From assembly GCF_003113895.1 (NCBI RefSeq), contig NZ_BDUD01000001.1, forward strand, positions 5,309,608 to 5,373,607: a DNA stretch of 64,000 nt, read 5' to 3'. Below the pieces are notes generated by a model that saw nothing but the letters and a program-made list of their open reading frames with translations, ran no database searches and was not told where the DNA came from. Position 1 is the stretch's first letter, and each line of letters begins with the position of its first letter. This stretch comes from Nostoc commune NIES-4072. GTDB lineage: Bacteria > Cyanobacteriota > Cyanobacteriia > Cyanobacteriales > Nostocaceae. The position numbers and the translations under genes are program-made. Below are positions 9,731 through 19,600 of this stretch, one piece after another.

Positions 9731-10624
9731 TTAACTTTGCGCTAGCCAATTGACAATCTGAGCATTAACAATATCTGGAACTTCATCGTGAGGACAATGA
9801 CCGGCATTAGGAATGGGAACAATTTTGATTTCTTTGCCATTCTCACGCGCCTCTTCGTAAATCTTCGCCCCGGTGATTGGTGTCCAAGGATCATCAGCAC
9901 CCCAAATTACTAATAGAGGACGTTCTACTTTGGGCAAAAGTTCCTCTGGGCTTGGGCCAGGAGGGGCGGTGAGAATAGAGGCGAAAACTTGTTGCGCTCC
10001 TGGGTCGCAAGAGGGAGTATAAAGTAAATCAACTAATTCATCGGTGACGGCTTCACGCTTTTTGTAAACTTGGTAGAGGGTGCGGCGAATTTGGGCTTTT
10101 TGACGGATGCGGTTATAGACAAATTTACCTGTAATTGGCGATCGCACAAACCGATTAAAAGCTGCCATCACCATCCGTAGTGGTGGGTTCAATTCGTGGG
10201 GACGATGACTCAAGCCACCCGCAGAGTTAATTAAAATACCACCAGCAGCAATTTCTGGATGTTCTACCAGTACAATCAAGCTCAAAAGTGCGCCGATGGA
10301 GTTGCCAATAAATACAGCAGGTTCGTGTATGTGTGCTGTGCAGAAATCTTTTAGCAGTTCCACCCAAACTTCCACAGTGTAATCAATCGGTGCTTTATCG
10401 GAACCGCCAAAACCTAAAAGGTCTATAGCAAACACCTGGTAGCCAGCATTAGCTAAAACTGGGATATTTTTCCGCCAGTGTCCAATAGAAGCACCAAAGC
10501 CGTGAACCAGTACCAAAGGGCGTCCTGTGCCCATAACAGTGTACTGGATTTTGTAACCCTGCCAAGTCCAAATGAATTTTTCAAAAGCGTCTTGAGTTCC
10601 AAGCTGCTGTGTAGTTACAGTCAT
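9731..10624 (-). CDS. Alpha/beta hydrolase
   Basis: This 297-residue protein is a cytoplasmic alpha/beta-fold hydrolase. The oxyanion motif is LVHGFGAS, the nucleophile Ser is in GNSIGA, the acid is in WGADDPWTP and the His is in NAGHCPHDE. It resembles the cyanobacterial and plastid esterase/haloalkane-dehalogenase-like group with unknown substrate. The ATG at 10624 (MTVTTQQLG) is preferred over a start 19 codons upstream that would add an unrelated hydrophobic stretch. It is divergent from the Uma2 gene. Confidence 0.88.
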   Translation of the reverse strand: MTVTTQQLGTQDAFEKFIWTWQGYKIQYTVMGTGRPLVLVHGFGASIGHWRKNIPVLANAGYQVFAIDLLGFGGSDKAPIDYTVEVWVELLKDFCTAHIHEPAVFIGNSIGALLSLIVLVEHPEIAAGGILINSAGGLSHRPHELNPPLRMVMAAFNRFVRSPITGKFVYNRIRQKAQIRRTLYQVYKKREAVTDELVDLLYTPSCDPGAQQVFASILTAPPGPSPEELLPKVERPLLVIWGADDPWTPITGAKIYEEARENGKEIKIVPIPNAGHCPHDEVPDIVNAQIVNWLAQS

Positions 10625-10810
10625 TATGAAGATTAATAAAGTGTTTCTTAAATATATTAATGTTCTCTGACCTAAAATCAAGTTTGAACAAAATGCTATT
10701 ATTTAAACCAGTCCCAGTTGAGTCAAACTCTTTGCCCTGTAACCTATTTTGAATTGGAGCGTACCCCTTTGGGGATCTTGCTACGCGCAGCGTCTCGGAG
10801 AGAAGCGACC

Positions 10811-11542
10811 ATGACCCTTTCTGCTAACCAACTCAAGACCGAAATTATCTACCCCAGCTCTGATGGTAAACCGATGGCAGAGAGCGACCCAGCACGGGAT
10901 TATCTAATTTATGCTGTAGAAGCCTTAGACATTTATTTTCAAGACCGAAATGATGTTTACGTATCAGGGAATCTATTTGTTTACTACAAAAAGGGGATTC
11001 CTAGTGCTGTGGTTGCTCCTGATGTCTTTGTGGTATTTGAGGTAGACAAAAAAAAGCGCATCAGCTACAAGGTTTGGGAAGAAGGGGGTAAAGTCCCTAA
11101 TTTTATTTTGGAAATCACTTCTGCAAGCACTCAAGAAAACGATGAAGAGGATAAACCCAAGAAATATTCACTTTTAGGTGTGCAAGAGTATTTTCAGTAT
11201 GACCCAACCGGAGATTACCTCAACCCACCACTAAAGGGTTCCTATTTATTTGAGGGCAAATATCAACCCATTACATCCAACTTTTTACCCGATGGTGTCT
11301 CGTCTTTTCACAGTGAGGTATTGGGTTTAGACCTTAGATTGATTGACGGAGAATTGCGGTTTTTTGATCCCCAAACTGGGAGAAAACTGTTAAGCCATAA
11401 AGAAACAGAACAAGCGCGACAAGAAGCAGAACAAGCGCGACAGGATGCAATACCTAGATTATTGGAATTAGGTTTGAGTATAGAACAGATTGCCAGTACT
11501 CTTAGTTTATCGGTGGAAGAGGCGAGACGGTTTTTAGAGTGA
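10811..11542 (+). CDS. Uma2 family (DUF820) putative endonuclease
   Basis: This 243-residue protein belongs to the Uma2/DUF820 family, a PD-(D/E)XK nuclease fold that is greatly expanded in filamentous cyanobacteria. The core motifs are VVAPDVFVV (catalytic Asp) and PNFILEITSAST (Glu), followed by KKYSLLGVQEYFQYD. The C-terminus has a charged helix with a duplicated EQARQEA/EQARQDA and ends in a small helix-turn-helix-like segment. I use the ATG at 10811; the 31 codons before it are encoded by a dispersed repeat (TCTCGGAGAGAAGCGACC region) and look untranslated. No toxin partner is adjacent. Confidence 0.85.
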   Translation: MTLSANQLKTEIIYPSSDGKPMAESDPARDYLIYAVEALDIYFQDRNDVYVSGNLFVYYKKGIPSAVVAPDVFVVFEVDKKKRISYKVWEEGGKVPNFILEITSASTQENDEEDKPKKYSLLGVQEYFQYDPTGDYLNPPLKGSYLFEGKYQPITSNFLPDGVSSFHSEVLGLDLRLIDGELRFFDPQTGRKLLSHKETEQARQEAEQARQDAIPRLLELGLSIEQIASTLSLSVEEARRFLE

Positions 11543-11667
11543 TAGGTAAAAATTACTATAATTGAAATTACGATCGCTTTGTGGTGAGAAGGCAGTAGTA
11601 ACTTCAATCCCTGCAATAAAGCTGACATGATTGATAATGAAGGTAGGCGTTATCTTCACATAAGTTT

Positions 11668-12447
11668 ATGTTTTTAACTTGGTTAGACAGTAACTCTTGG
11701 CTGCTGGAAATTGGTAGTAAACGAATACTAATTGACCCTTGGCTGGTTGGTTCGTTAATTTTCAGCAATTTGGATTGGTTATTTAAAGGTTCGCGATCGC
11801 AAAATCGCCCAATACCAGATAACATTGATTTGATCTTGCTGTCTCAAGGTTTAGAAGACCACGCTCATCCACCAACGCTTAAATTACTCGATCGCAACAT
11901 TAAGGTTGTAGCTTCTCCCAATGCTGCCAAGGTTGTACAGCAGTTAGGTTACACCCAAGTAACAGTATTGGCTCATGGTGAAACTTTCACTTTAGATAAT
12001 CAAGTTGAAATCAAAGCTTTTCCAGGCTCTCCAATTGGGCCCACTCTGGTAGAAAATAGTTATCTCCTCAAAGAATTGGAAAGTGGTTTAATTGTATACT
12101 ACGAGCCTCATGGGTATCATTCCCCAGAACTTAAGCAAGCTGCACCTATAGATGTAGTAATTACACCGTTTATTGACATGACATTGCCTTTGCTTGGGTC
12201 GATTATTAAAGGACAAAATAGTGCTTTAGAAGTAGTAAAATCGTTACAACCTCAAGTAATATTACCGACTGCGGCTGGTGGTGATGTGGCGTTTGAGGGA
12301 TTGCTGATGAAATTGATTCAGACTAAAGGAACTGCTGAGGAATTTCGTTCGCTATTAGAAAAAAACAATCTTTCAACGCGGATACTTGAGCCAAAACCAG
12401 GCGATCGCTTTGAACTACCATTAGAAAAACGAGCATTAGCAATCTAA
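11668..12447 (+). CDS. MBL-fold (metallo-beta-lactamase superfamily) hydrolase
   Basis: This 259-residue protein has the UlaG/YtnP-like metallo-hydrolase shape. It begins FLTWLDSNSWLLEIGSKRILIDPWL, and the metal region reads LLSQGLEDHAHPPTLKLL, where the usual HxHxDH is altered to EDHAHP. Later there are the typical EPHGYHSPE and VILPTAAGGD segments. The degenerate first metal motif suggests one metal site may be lost or changed. The substrate is unknown. A weak hairpin follows at 12527-12545. The ATG at 11668 is well placed. Confidence 0.8.
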   Translation: MFLTWLDSNSWLLEIGSKRILIDPWLVGSLIFSNLDWLFKGSRSQNRPIPDNIDLILLSQGLEDHAHPPTLKLLDRNIKVVASPNAAKVVQQLGYTQVTVLAHGETFTLDNQVEIKAFPGSPIGPTLVENSYLLKELESGLIVYYEPHGYHSPELKQAAPIDVVITPFIDMTLPLLGSIIKGQNSALEVVKSLQPQVILPTAAGGDVAFEGLLMKLIQTKGTAEEFRSLLEKNNLSTRILEPKPGDRFELPLEKRALAI

Positions 12448-12526
12448 ATTCAGAATGTGAAAAGCCCGGCTACCCCAATATTACTTAAGTAGGATATTAG
12501 GTAAAAAAATCTAAAAATCAACCGAA

Positions 12527-12545
12527 AATGCCCTGAGGGGGCATT
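12527..12545 (+). terminator. Possible weak terminator hairpin
   Basis: Seven-base arms AATGCCC and GGGCATT with a five-base loop, followed by a T-rich stretch, lie between the MBL gene and the metal-transport operon. The stem is short, so the call is tentative. Confidence 0.35.
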
Positions 12546-12610
12546 GCATTTTAATAATTGGAAAAGGTCTAATCAAAGATTGATTCTCTAATTTAGAAGG
12601 CTTGAATCTA

Positions 12611-13666
12611 ATGAAGACCCTCCTTGGATTGCTATTTGTACTGAGCTTCATGGTAGTAGCTTGCAGTCCCTCTCAGGATAAAACGGTGTCTTCTAATCCC
12701 GAAGTAACCAGTACTCCGGTTCAAGCAGGAGAGCAAAAGACACAGAATAAGCTTTTAGTTGTAACGACAGTCGCTCCTTTAACGAATATTGTAAGTAACA
12801 TTGCAGGCGATCGCTTAGAAGTCAAAGGCATTATTCCAGAGGGAACCGACTCCCATACCTTTGAGCCTCGTCCCAGTGATGCCGATATCCTATCCAAAGC
12901 TAATCTGATCATCGCCAATGGGTTGCATTTGGAATCTCCGACAGAAAAACTAGCTAAAGCTTCAAAACCCAAAGAAACTAAAATCTTTGAACTAGGCAGT
13001 AATACCATTACCCAAGACCAATGGCTTTTCGACTTCAGCTTTCCTAAAGAAAAGGGCGATCCCAATCCTCATCTGTGGGTCAATCCCAAGTATGCTGAAG
13101 CTTACGCCAAACTAGCCGCCCAACAGTTAACCGCCTTAGATCCTGCTGGCAAAGACTACTATGCAACTAATCTCAAAAATTATTTACAACGTCTGGATGC
13201 CCTAGATAAGGCAACACGAGAAATCGTTGCTAGTATTCCCGCTAAAAACCGTAAACTGTTGACCTACCATGATTCTTGGGCGTATTGGGCTAGAGAGTAC
13301 GGTTTCCAGGTAATTGGTGCGATTCAACCTTCAGATTTCAAAGAACCATCCGCTCAAGATGTGGCAAAGCTAATTGACCAAATTCGGAAAATAGGTGTTC
13401 CAGCCATTTTTGGTTCTGAAGTTTACCCTAGCAAGGTAGAAGAACAAATTGCCCGCGAAGCGAAGGTAAAAACAGCCAACACTGCCGATGATGAACTACC
13501 AGGTAAAGGTTCAGCTAATGCAATGGAAAATACTAATCCTGAGCATACCTATATTGGCATGATGGCTAACAACATGCGGATTATCGCCTCTAATTTGGGA
13601 GGAAATCCTGATTTGGTGAAGAATTTAAACACTGGAAATGTTGTTGGGCCAACAGCAACCAAGTAG
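12611..13666 (+). CDS. Metal ABC transporter, substrate-binding lipoprotein (Zn/Mn type)
   Basis: This 351-residue cluster A-I binding protein delivers a divalent metal to the permease. A lipoprotein signal ends in SFMVVAC, with Cys18 as the lipidation site. The metal ligands visible by position are His82 (DSHTFEPRP), His154 (NPHLWVNP), His220 (TYHDSWAYW) and Asp294 (TADDELPG). Manganese-specific relatives such as PsaA and MntC have Glu at the third position, whereas ZnuA and TroA have His, so the site looks Zn-like or dual. The His-rich loop of classical ZnuA is absent. The ATG at 12611 is used; a TTG three codons upstream is possible. It is first in a three-gene operon. Confidence 0.9.
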   Translation: MKTLLGLLFVLSFMVVACSPSQDKTVSSNPEVTSTPVQAGEQKTQNKLLVVTTVAPLTNIVSNIAGDRLEVKGIIPEGTDSHTFEPRPSDADILSKANLIIANGLHLESPTEKLAKASKPKETKIFELGSNTITQDQWLFDFSFPKEKGDPNPHLWVNPKYAEAYAKLAAQQLTALDPAGKDYYATNLKNYLQRLDALDKATREIVASIPAKNRKLLTYHDSWAYWAREYGFQVIGAIQPSDFKEPSAQDVAKLIDQIRKIGVPAIFGSEVYPSKVEEQIAREAKVKTANTADDELPGKGSANAMENTNPEHTYIGMMANNMRIIASNLGGNPDLVKNLNTGNVVGPTATK

Positions 13667-13685
13667 TATCAAGAAAATTAAGTGC

Positions 13686-14522
13686 ATGGAACCGATACTC
13701 GAAGTTAGAAATTTAACCTGTGGTTATCAAACCCAGCCAGTGTTTACCGATCTCAATCTGACGCTTTATCCAGGTCAACTTACTGGTTTGGTAGGGCCTT
13801 CTGGTAGTGGTAAAAGCACTTTAATCAGAGCTATTTTAGGGCTAGTTCGTCCTTGGACTGGAGAGATTTGGTTTCGAGGAAGGCGTTTAAAGCCAGGAGT
13901 AGCACCGTCTTTGGTTGGCTATGTGCCGCAGGTGGAAACGGTGGATTGGACTTTTCCAGTTACGGCATTGGAAGTGGTGATGATGGGGCGTTACCAAAAG
14001 CAAAAGATATTGCCTTGGTCTTCGCGGCGCGATCGCCAAGTTGCTAGGGAACTCCTAGAGCGCGTTGGAGTTGCCCATGTTGCCCATCAACCCATTGGTA
14101 ATCTATCTGGTGGGCAACAGCAAAGGGTTTTTATTGCCCGTGCTTTAGTAGGAGAGCCGGAAATTGTTCTTCTAGATGAACCCACCAGCAGTTCAGACTT
14201 GCACGTTCAACACGAACTATTGCACCTATTGGCTGATTTGAATCAACAGGGCTTGACAATTATTCTCTCCACCCATGACCTCAATTCCGTGGCGACTCAT
14301 TTACCTTGGGTAGTGTGTTTCAACCACGGTTTAATTTGTCAAGGTCAACCTATTGATGTCTTCACTCCCGCAAATCTTGAGCAAACTTTTGGCGGAGAAA
14401 TGGTAGTTTTCTACCAACAAGACCGAATTCTGATTGCTAGCGGCGGTACTTCCCTACGCCATCAAATGCAAGATAACTTGCCCCAAATATTGCGCCCCTC
14501 CAACTCATCGAAATCTGCTTAA
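13686..14522 (+). CDS. Metal ABC transporter, ATP-binding protein
   Basis: This 278-residue ATPase powers the metal importer. Walker A is GPSGSGKST, the signature is LSGGQQQR, Walker B is IVLLDEPTSS and the switch His is in STHDLNSV. The ATG at 13686 (MEPILEV) is the start; upstream codons overlap the end of the binding-protein gene. The unusual DEPTSSSD replaces the common DEPFTGVD but keeps the catalytic Glu. It is 19 bases after the binding-protein gene and 11 before the permease. Confidence 0.93.
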   Translation: MEPILEVRNLTCGYQTQPVFTDLNLTLYPGQLTGLVGPSGSGKSTLIRAILGLVRPWTGEIWFRGRRLKPGVAPSLVGYVPQVETVDWTFPVTALEVVMMGRYQKQKILPWSSRRDRQVARELLERVGVAHVAHQPIGNLSGGQQQRVFIARALVGEPEIVLLDEPTSSSDLHVQHELLHLLADLNQQGLTIILSTHDLNSVATHLPWVVCFNHGLICQGQPIDVFTPANLEQTFGGEMVVFYQQDRILIASGGTSLRHQMQDNLPQILRPSNSSKSA

Positions 14523-14533
14523 TTTAACTGTAT

Positions 14534-15388
14534 ATGGATCTTTTACTAGCACCCTTTCGCTACGAATTTTTTAGCCGTGCGATTCTAGTAGGCATGATGG
14601 CGGGGCTATTATGCGGCATTATGGGAGTTTATATAACAACTCGCAGAATGAGTTACATTGCCCACGGTTTATCTCATGCGATTTTAGGGGGAGCCGTGCT
14701 GAGTTATGTACTGGGCTTGAATTTCTATATTGGCTCTGGAATTTGGGGTTTTGCAGCTGCTCTGTTGATTCAATATTTGACCGGACGGAAAATTTACTCG
14801 GATGCAGCTATTGGGATTGTGACAACTGCTAGCTTTGCTTTAGGAGTAGCTGTAATCAGTAGCTATCGTAAATTTAGCCAAAACTTTGAAGCTGCTTTGT
14901 TTGGTAATGTGTTGGGGGTTTCTCCTAACGATTTGTGGGTGGTGACTGGTGTAACGATTGTCTTACTCAGTCTCGTTTTCTTGTTTTATCGCCCATTGCT
15001 ATTTTGGTGTTTTGACCGGGAAGTTGCTCAAGTTCATGGCGTACCCGTTTTTGCAATGGATACTTTATTTGCTTTGATGTTGGCAACTTTATTGGTGGCT
15101 ACATTGAATGTATTGGGAGTGACTTTGATTATTTCAGCAGTGGTGATTCCAGCATCAGTTGCGCGATTAATGAGCGATCGCTTTGGTTATCTGATGATTA
15201 TTTCTGGGATTTTAGGAACTGCAATTTCCTTTGTGGGTATTTACCTCAGCTACTACCTTGATATTGCCTCTGGAGCCAGCGTGGTGCTACTTTCAACTGC
15301 GATATTTGCCTGTGTCTTGCTCACCAAGAACCTGCAAGGACGATATAAACGCCGTCTCCCTCTCGTTTCTACAAAGCATCTTCCTTAG
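14534..15388 (+). CDS. Metal ABC transporter, permease (ABC-3 family)
   Basis: This 284-residue integral membrane protein forms the channel of the Zn/Mn importer. It has about eight or nine hydrophobic spans, begins with the typical FFSRAILVGMMAGLLCGIMG, and contains the ABC-3 segments ISHALSHAILGG-like (YIAHGLSHAILGG) and LNVLGVTLIISAVVIPA. It is the last gene of the operon and is followed by an inverted-repeat element at 15395. No Zur or Mur box was convincingly seen upstream of the operon. Confidence 0.92.
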   Translation: MDLLLAPFRYEFFSRAILVGMMAGLLCGIMGVYITTRRMSYIAHGLSHAILGGAVLSYVLGLNFYIGSGIWGFAAALLIQYLTGRKIYSDAAIGIVTTASFALGVAVISSYRKFSQNFEAALFGNVLGVSPNDLWVVTGVTIVLLSLVFLFYRPLLFWCFDREVAQVHGVPVFAMDTLFALMLATLLVATLNVLGVTLIISAVVIPASVARLMSDRFGYLMIISGILGTAISFVGIYLSYYLDIASGASVVLLSTAIFACVLLTKNLQGRYKRRLPLVSTKHLP

Positions 15389-15394
15389 AAAGAT

Positions 15395-15525
15395 GGACTT
15401 ACGTAAGAGTTACGGAATAACTAACCACAGAGGCGCAGAGAAGCTAGTGCGCCCTTGCGGTTCCCCGACTTGTAGCAACTGGCGCGACACGGAGAAATAA
15501 GAGTTTGAGAGATATGCGTAAGTCC
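15395..15525. mobile_element. MITE-like element with GGACTTACG terminal inverted repeats
   Basis: The 131-bp segment starts with GGACTTACGTAAGAG and ends with its near complement CTCTC...TGCGTAAGTCC. The inside contains ACCACAGAGGCGCAGAG and GACACGGAG blocks that are common in Nostocales intergenic DNA. It carries no gene. The ends and size fit a non-autonomous miniature transposable element. Confidence 0.65.
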
Positions 15526-15639
15526 TAAAAGAGTTAGTCCAAATTTTTATTAATATAATATAAGCTACCAATCTGATAAAGTTCTCTGATGGGAAAGGGA
15601 ATTGTAATCCGTGCTTGCTGATTGAGATTTTCTTTCCTT

Positions 15640-16557
15640 ATGGACTTGCCAATTATTTACCACCCAGATTACGTTGCCCCACTACCTGAAGGACATCGTT
15701 TCCCGATGTCTAAATTCCGACAACTTTACGAATTGCTGTTAGCTGATGGTGTGGCGAATCAAGAACAATTTCACACGCCTGAATGCCCGCCGTCACAGTT
15801 GATAGAATTAGTCCATACCCCAAACTATGTTAAAGCTTACTGTGAAGGAACCTTAGATGCCAAAGCACAGCGTCGCATTGGTTTGCCTTGGAGTCCAGCA
15901 TTAGCAAATCGTACTTGTGTGGCGGTAGGTGGTACGATACTCACTGCTAAATTGGCACTAAGTCAGGGTTTAGCTTGTAATACGGCTGGTGGAACTCATC
16001 ATGCTTTTCCTAGTTATGGATCTGGTTTTTGTATTTTCAACGATTTAGCGATCGCCTGTCGCGTTTTACAAAAATTCGGACTAGTCCAAAAAATTCTAAT
16101 TGTAGATTTGGATGTGCATCAAGGAGACGGCACTGCTTTTATCTTCCAAGACGACGACAGCGTTTTTACTTTTTCTATGCACTGCGAAGTCAATTTCCCC
16201 GGTACTAAACAAAACAGCGATTTGGATGTTCCTTTGCCCGTGGGAATGGAAGATGATGCTTATTTACAAACTTTAGCGAATTATCTATCAGATTTATTAT
16301 CTAAAGTCAAGCCAGACTTAGTATTTTATGATGCAGGTGTTGACCCTCATATAGGCGATCGCTTGGGCAAATTAGCCCTTACAGATGCTGGGATTTTTCG
16401 CCGAGAAATGCAGGTTTTGAGTACCTGTATGAGTAGCGGTTATCCAGTCGCTTGCGTCATTGGCGGCGGTTATGCTGATGATATGAAATCCTTGGTATGG
16501 CGACATTCCCTGTTGCATCGGGCCGCTAGCGAAGTTTACCATCAGTACAAACTATAG
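15640..16557 (+). CDS. Histone deacetylase family protein (class II-like amidohydrolase)
   Basis: This 305-residue enzyme has the arginase/deacetylase fold and probably hydrolyses an acetylated small molecule or protein lysine; the bacterial substrate is unknown. The tandem active-site His pair is in GGTHHAF, the zinc ligands are in DLDVHQGDGT, and the second zinc Asp is in YDAGVDPH. The closing GGGYADD loop is present. The ATG at 15640 (MDLPIIYHPDY) is preferred over a TTG six codons upstream. It is monocistronic. Confidence 0.9.
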   Translation: MDLPIIYHPDYVAPLPEGHRFPMSKFRQLYELLLADGVANQEQFHTPECPPSQLIELVHTPNYVKAYCEGTLDAKAQRRIGLPWSPALANRTCVAVGGTILTAKLALSQGLACNTAGGTHHAFPSYGSGFCIFNDLAIACRVLQKFGLVQKILIVDLDVHQGDGTAFIFQDDDSVFTFSMHCEVNFPGTKQNSDLDVPLPVGMEDDAYLQTLANYLSDLLSKVKPDLVFYDAGVDPHIGDRLGKLALTDAGIFRREMQVLSTCMSSGYPVACVIGGGYADDMKSLVWRHSLLHRAASEVYHQYKL

Positions 16558-16644
16558 TCATTTAACGGGTAATAGTAACCGAAATCGTAGAGTTTTTAAA
16601 CCCTCAATTGTCCTTGAAAATTTTGTTGGCAAAGGCAGTACTGG

Positions 16645-19600
16645 ATGAACAACGGCAAACTCAGAATATACGAACTAGCAAAAGAATTAAATTTTGATAG
16701 CAAGAAATTATTATTAATTTGCGAAAAGCTCAAAATTGTAGTCAAAAGCCATACCAGTACAATCTCAGAATCCGATGCAGAACGTATTCGTGCAATAGCA
16801 AATAAACTAACAGCAAAATCCTCGAAAACTAAAACAAATACTGAAGATTGGGGCTATATGTTTATAGCTTCAGCAATTGATAGTTTTATCCGTCATCTTG
16901 AAGGTGAAACCGCTTTAAAATCATATCCCGATTTTAGAGAGCGGCGCGATCGCGCCAATGAGTTAATGTATGAATGTGTCGGTAAAAAGCCCTCCCTATT
17001 TTATGTACGTCGCAAAGGCGCGGGGAAAGAAGCAAGAGAAGAAATTTGGGATTTGACAATAGCAACAGACTCCGATGATTTTCAGTTACCCGCAAGACTT
17101 GAGAAGCTTAAAAAAACATTAGGATTTAGAGCGGCTGTACCAAAAGATGGACGCGGCGGGATAAAAATACTTTCGGCTCAATTGTTACAACCCTCACGGG
17201 GACATGCTGATAGTTATGCTATACCTTGTCGCTTGCGTCTGTTACCTAATCATCAGCATCATCTCGACATTCCACCCGCAACATTGAAACGCATTGCAGC
17301 CGCGCCAGTTTGTGGCGAAAATGTGCCCACAGAAGATCAGCTTAAAGCTTGGAAAGCGTTTTTGCAAATTGAAGAAAAAATTGCGAAAGCACGTCAGTTT
17401 TGTGTGCGTTACGTAAGTCATAACTATAACTTCAAAAGACGAATCAGTTTTGAAATAGATGTAGCTTCAGCCACCCTTGACGGCTTTTATCAAAATTCTC
17501 TCGATGTAGAAAACTTTTGGGAACGAGCAAGACGTACAAAAAACGAAGATTTAAAGCTTTTTGAAACTGCTCCCGTCGGCAAAAATTGGATTAGTGGTCG
17601 TCAATTAGGAACTGTTGAAGAAGTTGACCCCAACCGTTGTATTATTAGCCTCAGATTAGAACGTGACTTAGCTGAATTCATGGCAACAGAGCGTTATAAG
17701 TTGCCAGATACCGGATTTTTATGTTTTGAAGCAGTTGGTGATATTCAGCAGATTCAGCGCAAGAAAAAAGCTTTAGATGATTTGAATAATGGTTACACCC
17801 AAAATCCATATCTGGGTAACTTTTTATTCGATGCTTCTCAAGCTAGACAAATCAAAACAACTGTTGAACTTCAACCACAAGATTTGTTATTATCTTCTGC
17901 AAATCCTGGTCAGAAAGCAGCAGTAGAAAAGGTACTTGCCGCTAAGGATCTTGTTCTCATCCAAGGCCCACCAGGTACTGGTAAAACTACCGTAATTGCC
18001 GAGATTTGCTATCAAATAGCTCTTCGCGGTGGACGTACTCTAATCGCATCTCAAGCCAATTTAGCAGTAGATAACGCCCTGAGTCGATTAGTTCACAACC
18101 CCGTAATTCGCGCTGTAAGAAAAGGTAGAGCCGAAAAAGTTGGGGAGGAAGGACAGCCATTTTTAGAAGACCAAGTGATTGGCAGATGGCTAGAAAATAC
18201 AGCAAATGATTGTGAAAATAATCTCACTCAAAGGCTCGAAAATATCCAAATTTTCAGTCAATTACTTGCATCATCACAAAGATTTACAGCCTACTTTCAA
18301 GCAGAAGAAGAATTCAATCAACAACAAATTAAATTCAATCAAAATAAGTTCAAAGTAGAGAGCGACTTTAAAAATCAAGAAAAATCTTATAACGAAACTG
18401 TAGAAAAACAGAACGTGGTTGAATCCCTAATTGCAGGACTAGAAAATATACTAAATACTGCACCAAATATCAACTGGGAAGCTCCAGAAGTTACAAATTT
18501 TTTGCCGCTTCTTAAGCCATATACAGAAGGTAACAGTTTAGTAGAAGAATTTTTAGCAAATGTTCGTCAAACCATCAAATATACTGATGAACTTGGCTTT
18601 GTGCGTCCGGCGCTTGGTGCTTTTGGTTTAGCGGTTTGGTTGCGTGAAACTGTAGTACGAGAACTTTCTGGATTTAAAACAGCTTTAACTTTTGCTCAAA
18701 ATGCAAGTAAAGCCATATCAGAAGTTGCAGCAACAGTACAAATTGTCCAACAAAATTTCGCCTCATTAAATCAGCTACAACCAGATTATCAGAAATATAT
18801 TGCCAAACTGCAAAACATACAGCAAACAATCCAGATATGGGAAAACCGCAAACGCGAAATAGATTATATTATCTCAGCAGTTAAGGAATGGAAATCTACA
18901 GCACCTTCTTTTCTCTATCAAACTTTAAAAGAATGTCATCAATCAGGTTTATCACTAACAGAGAATTTAGTTGACTTGCCACTAGGTTTATTGATGTTTG
19001 CTAATACATTAAAATTACCAATAGTACCAAAAGTTTACAAAATTAACCTGCCAGAATGGGAGTTATTGACAAAAGCGATCGCTTATGAAATAGACGGCAA
19101 TTTTACTGACAGACAAGGTAAACAGCATAACTTTAGCTATTTTTTACAACAAAATTTTAGTCAGATTCCAATGGTGCTATCAAAGAGCGATCGCACCCAA
19201 TGGGAGCAAACTTATCAGCAGTTTAATAATTATCAGCTACTCAACCCCAAACAGCGAAAATTATTAGTTGAAAATACCCAGTTTTTCTTAATTAGAATGC
19301 AAAAAACCTATGGTACATCATGGGAATGGAATAATATCGACTCTACTCTCAACCGAATTACACAAGAATTGCTAGATACAATCCTTGCAAATGCACGTCA
19401 ATGCGTTTTAAAAGTAAAAACAGAAACTGAACAACAGCTTCAGCATCTGCAACGCCAATTAAATGAACTTCAAAAAAATGAAGTTAGCCAACAGCAAATA
19501 TCCATTACTCAAGCTGAAGCCGAAAAAGCACAGCAGGATGCTAACTTGCAGCTTGGACAAGTTATAAATATTTTGCAAGAACTTAATCAACAAAATATTC

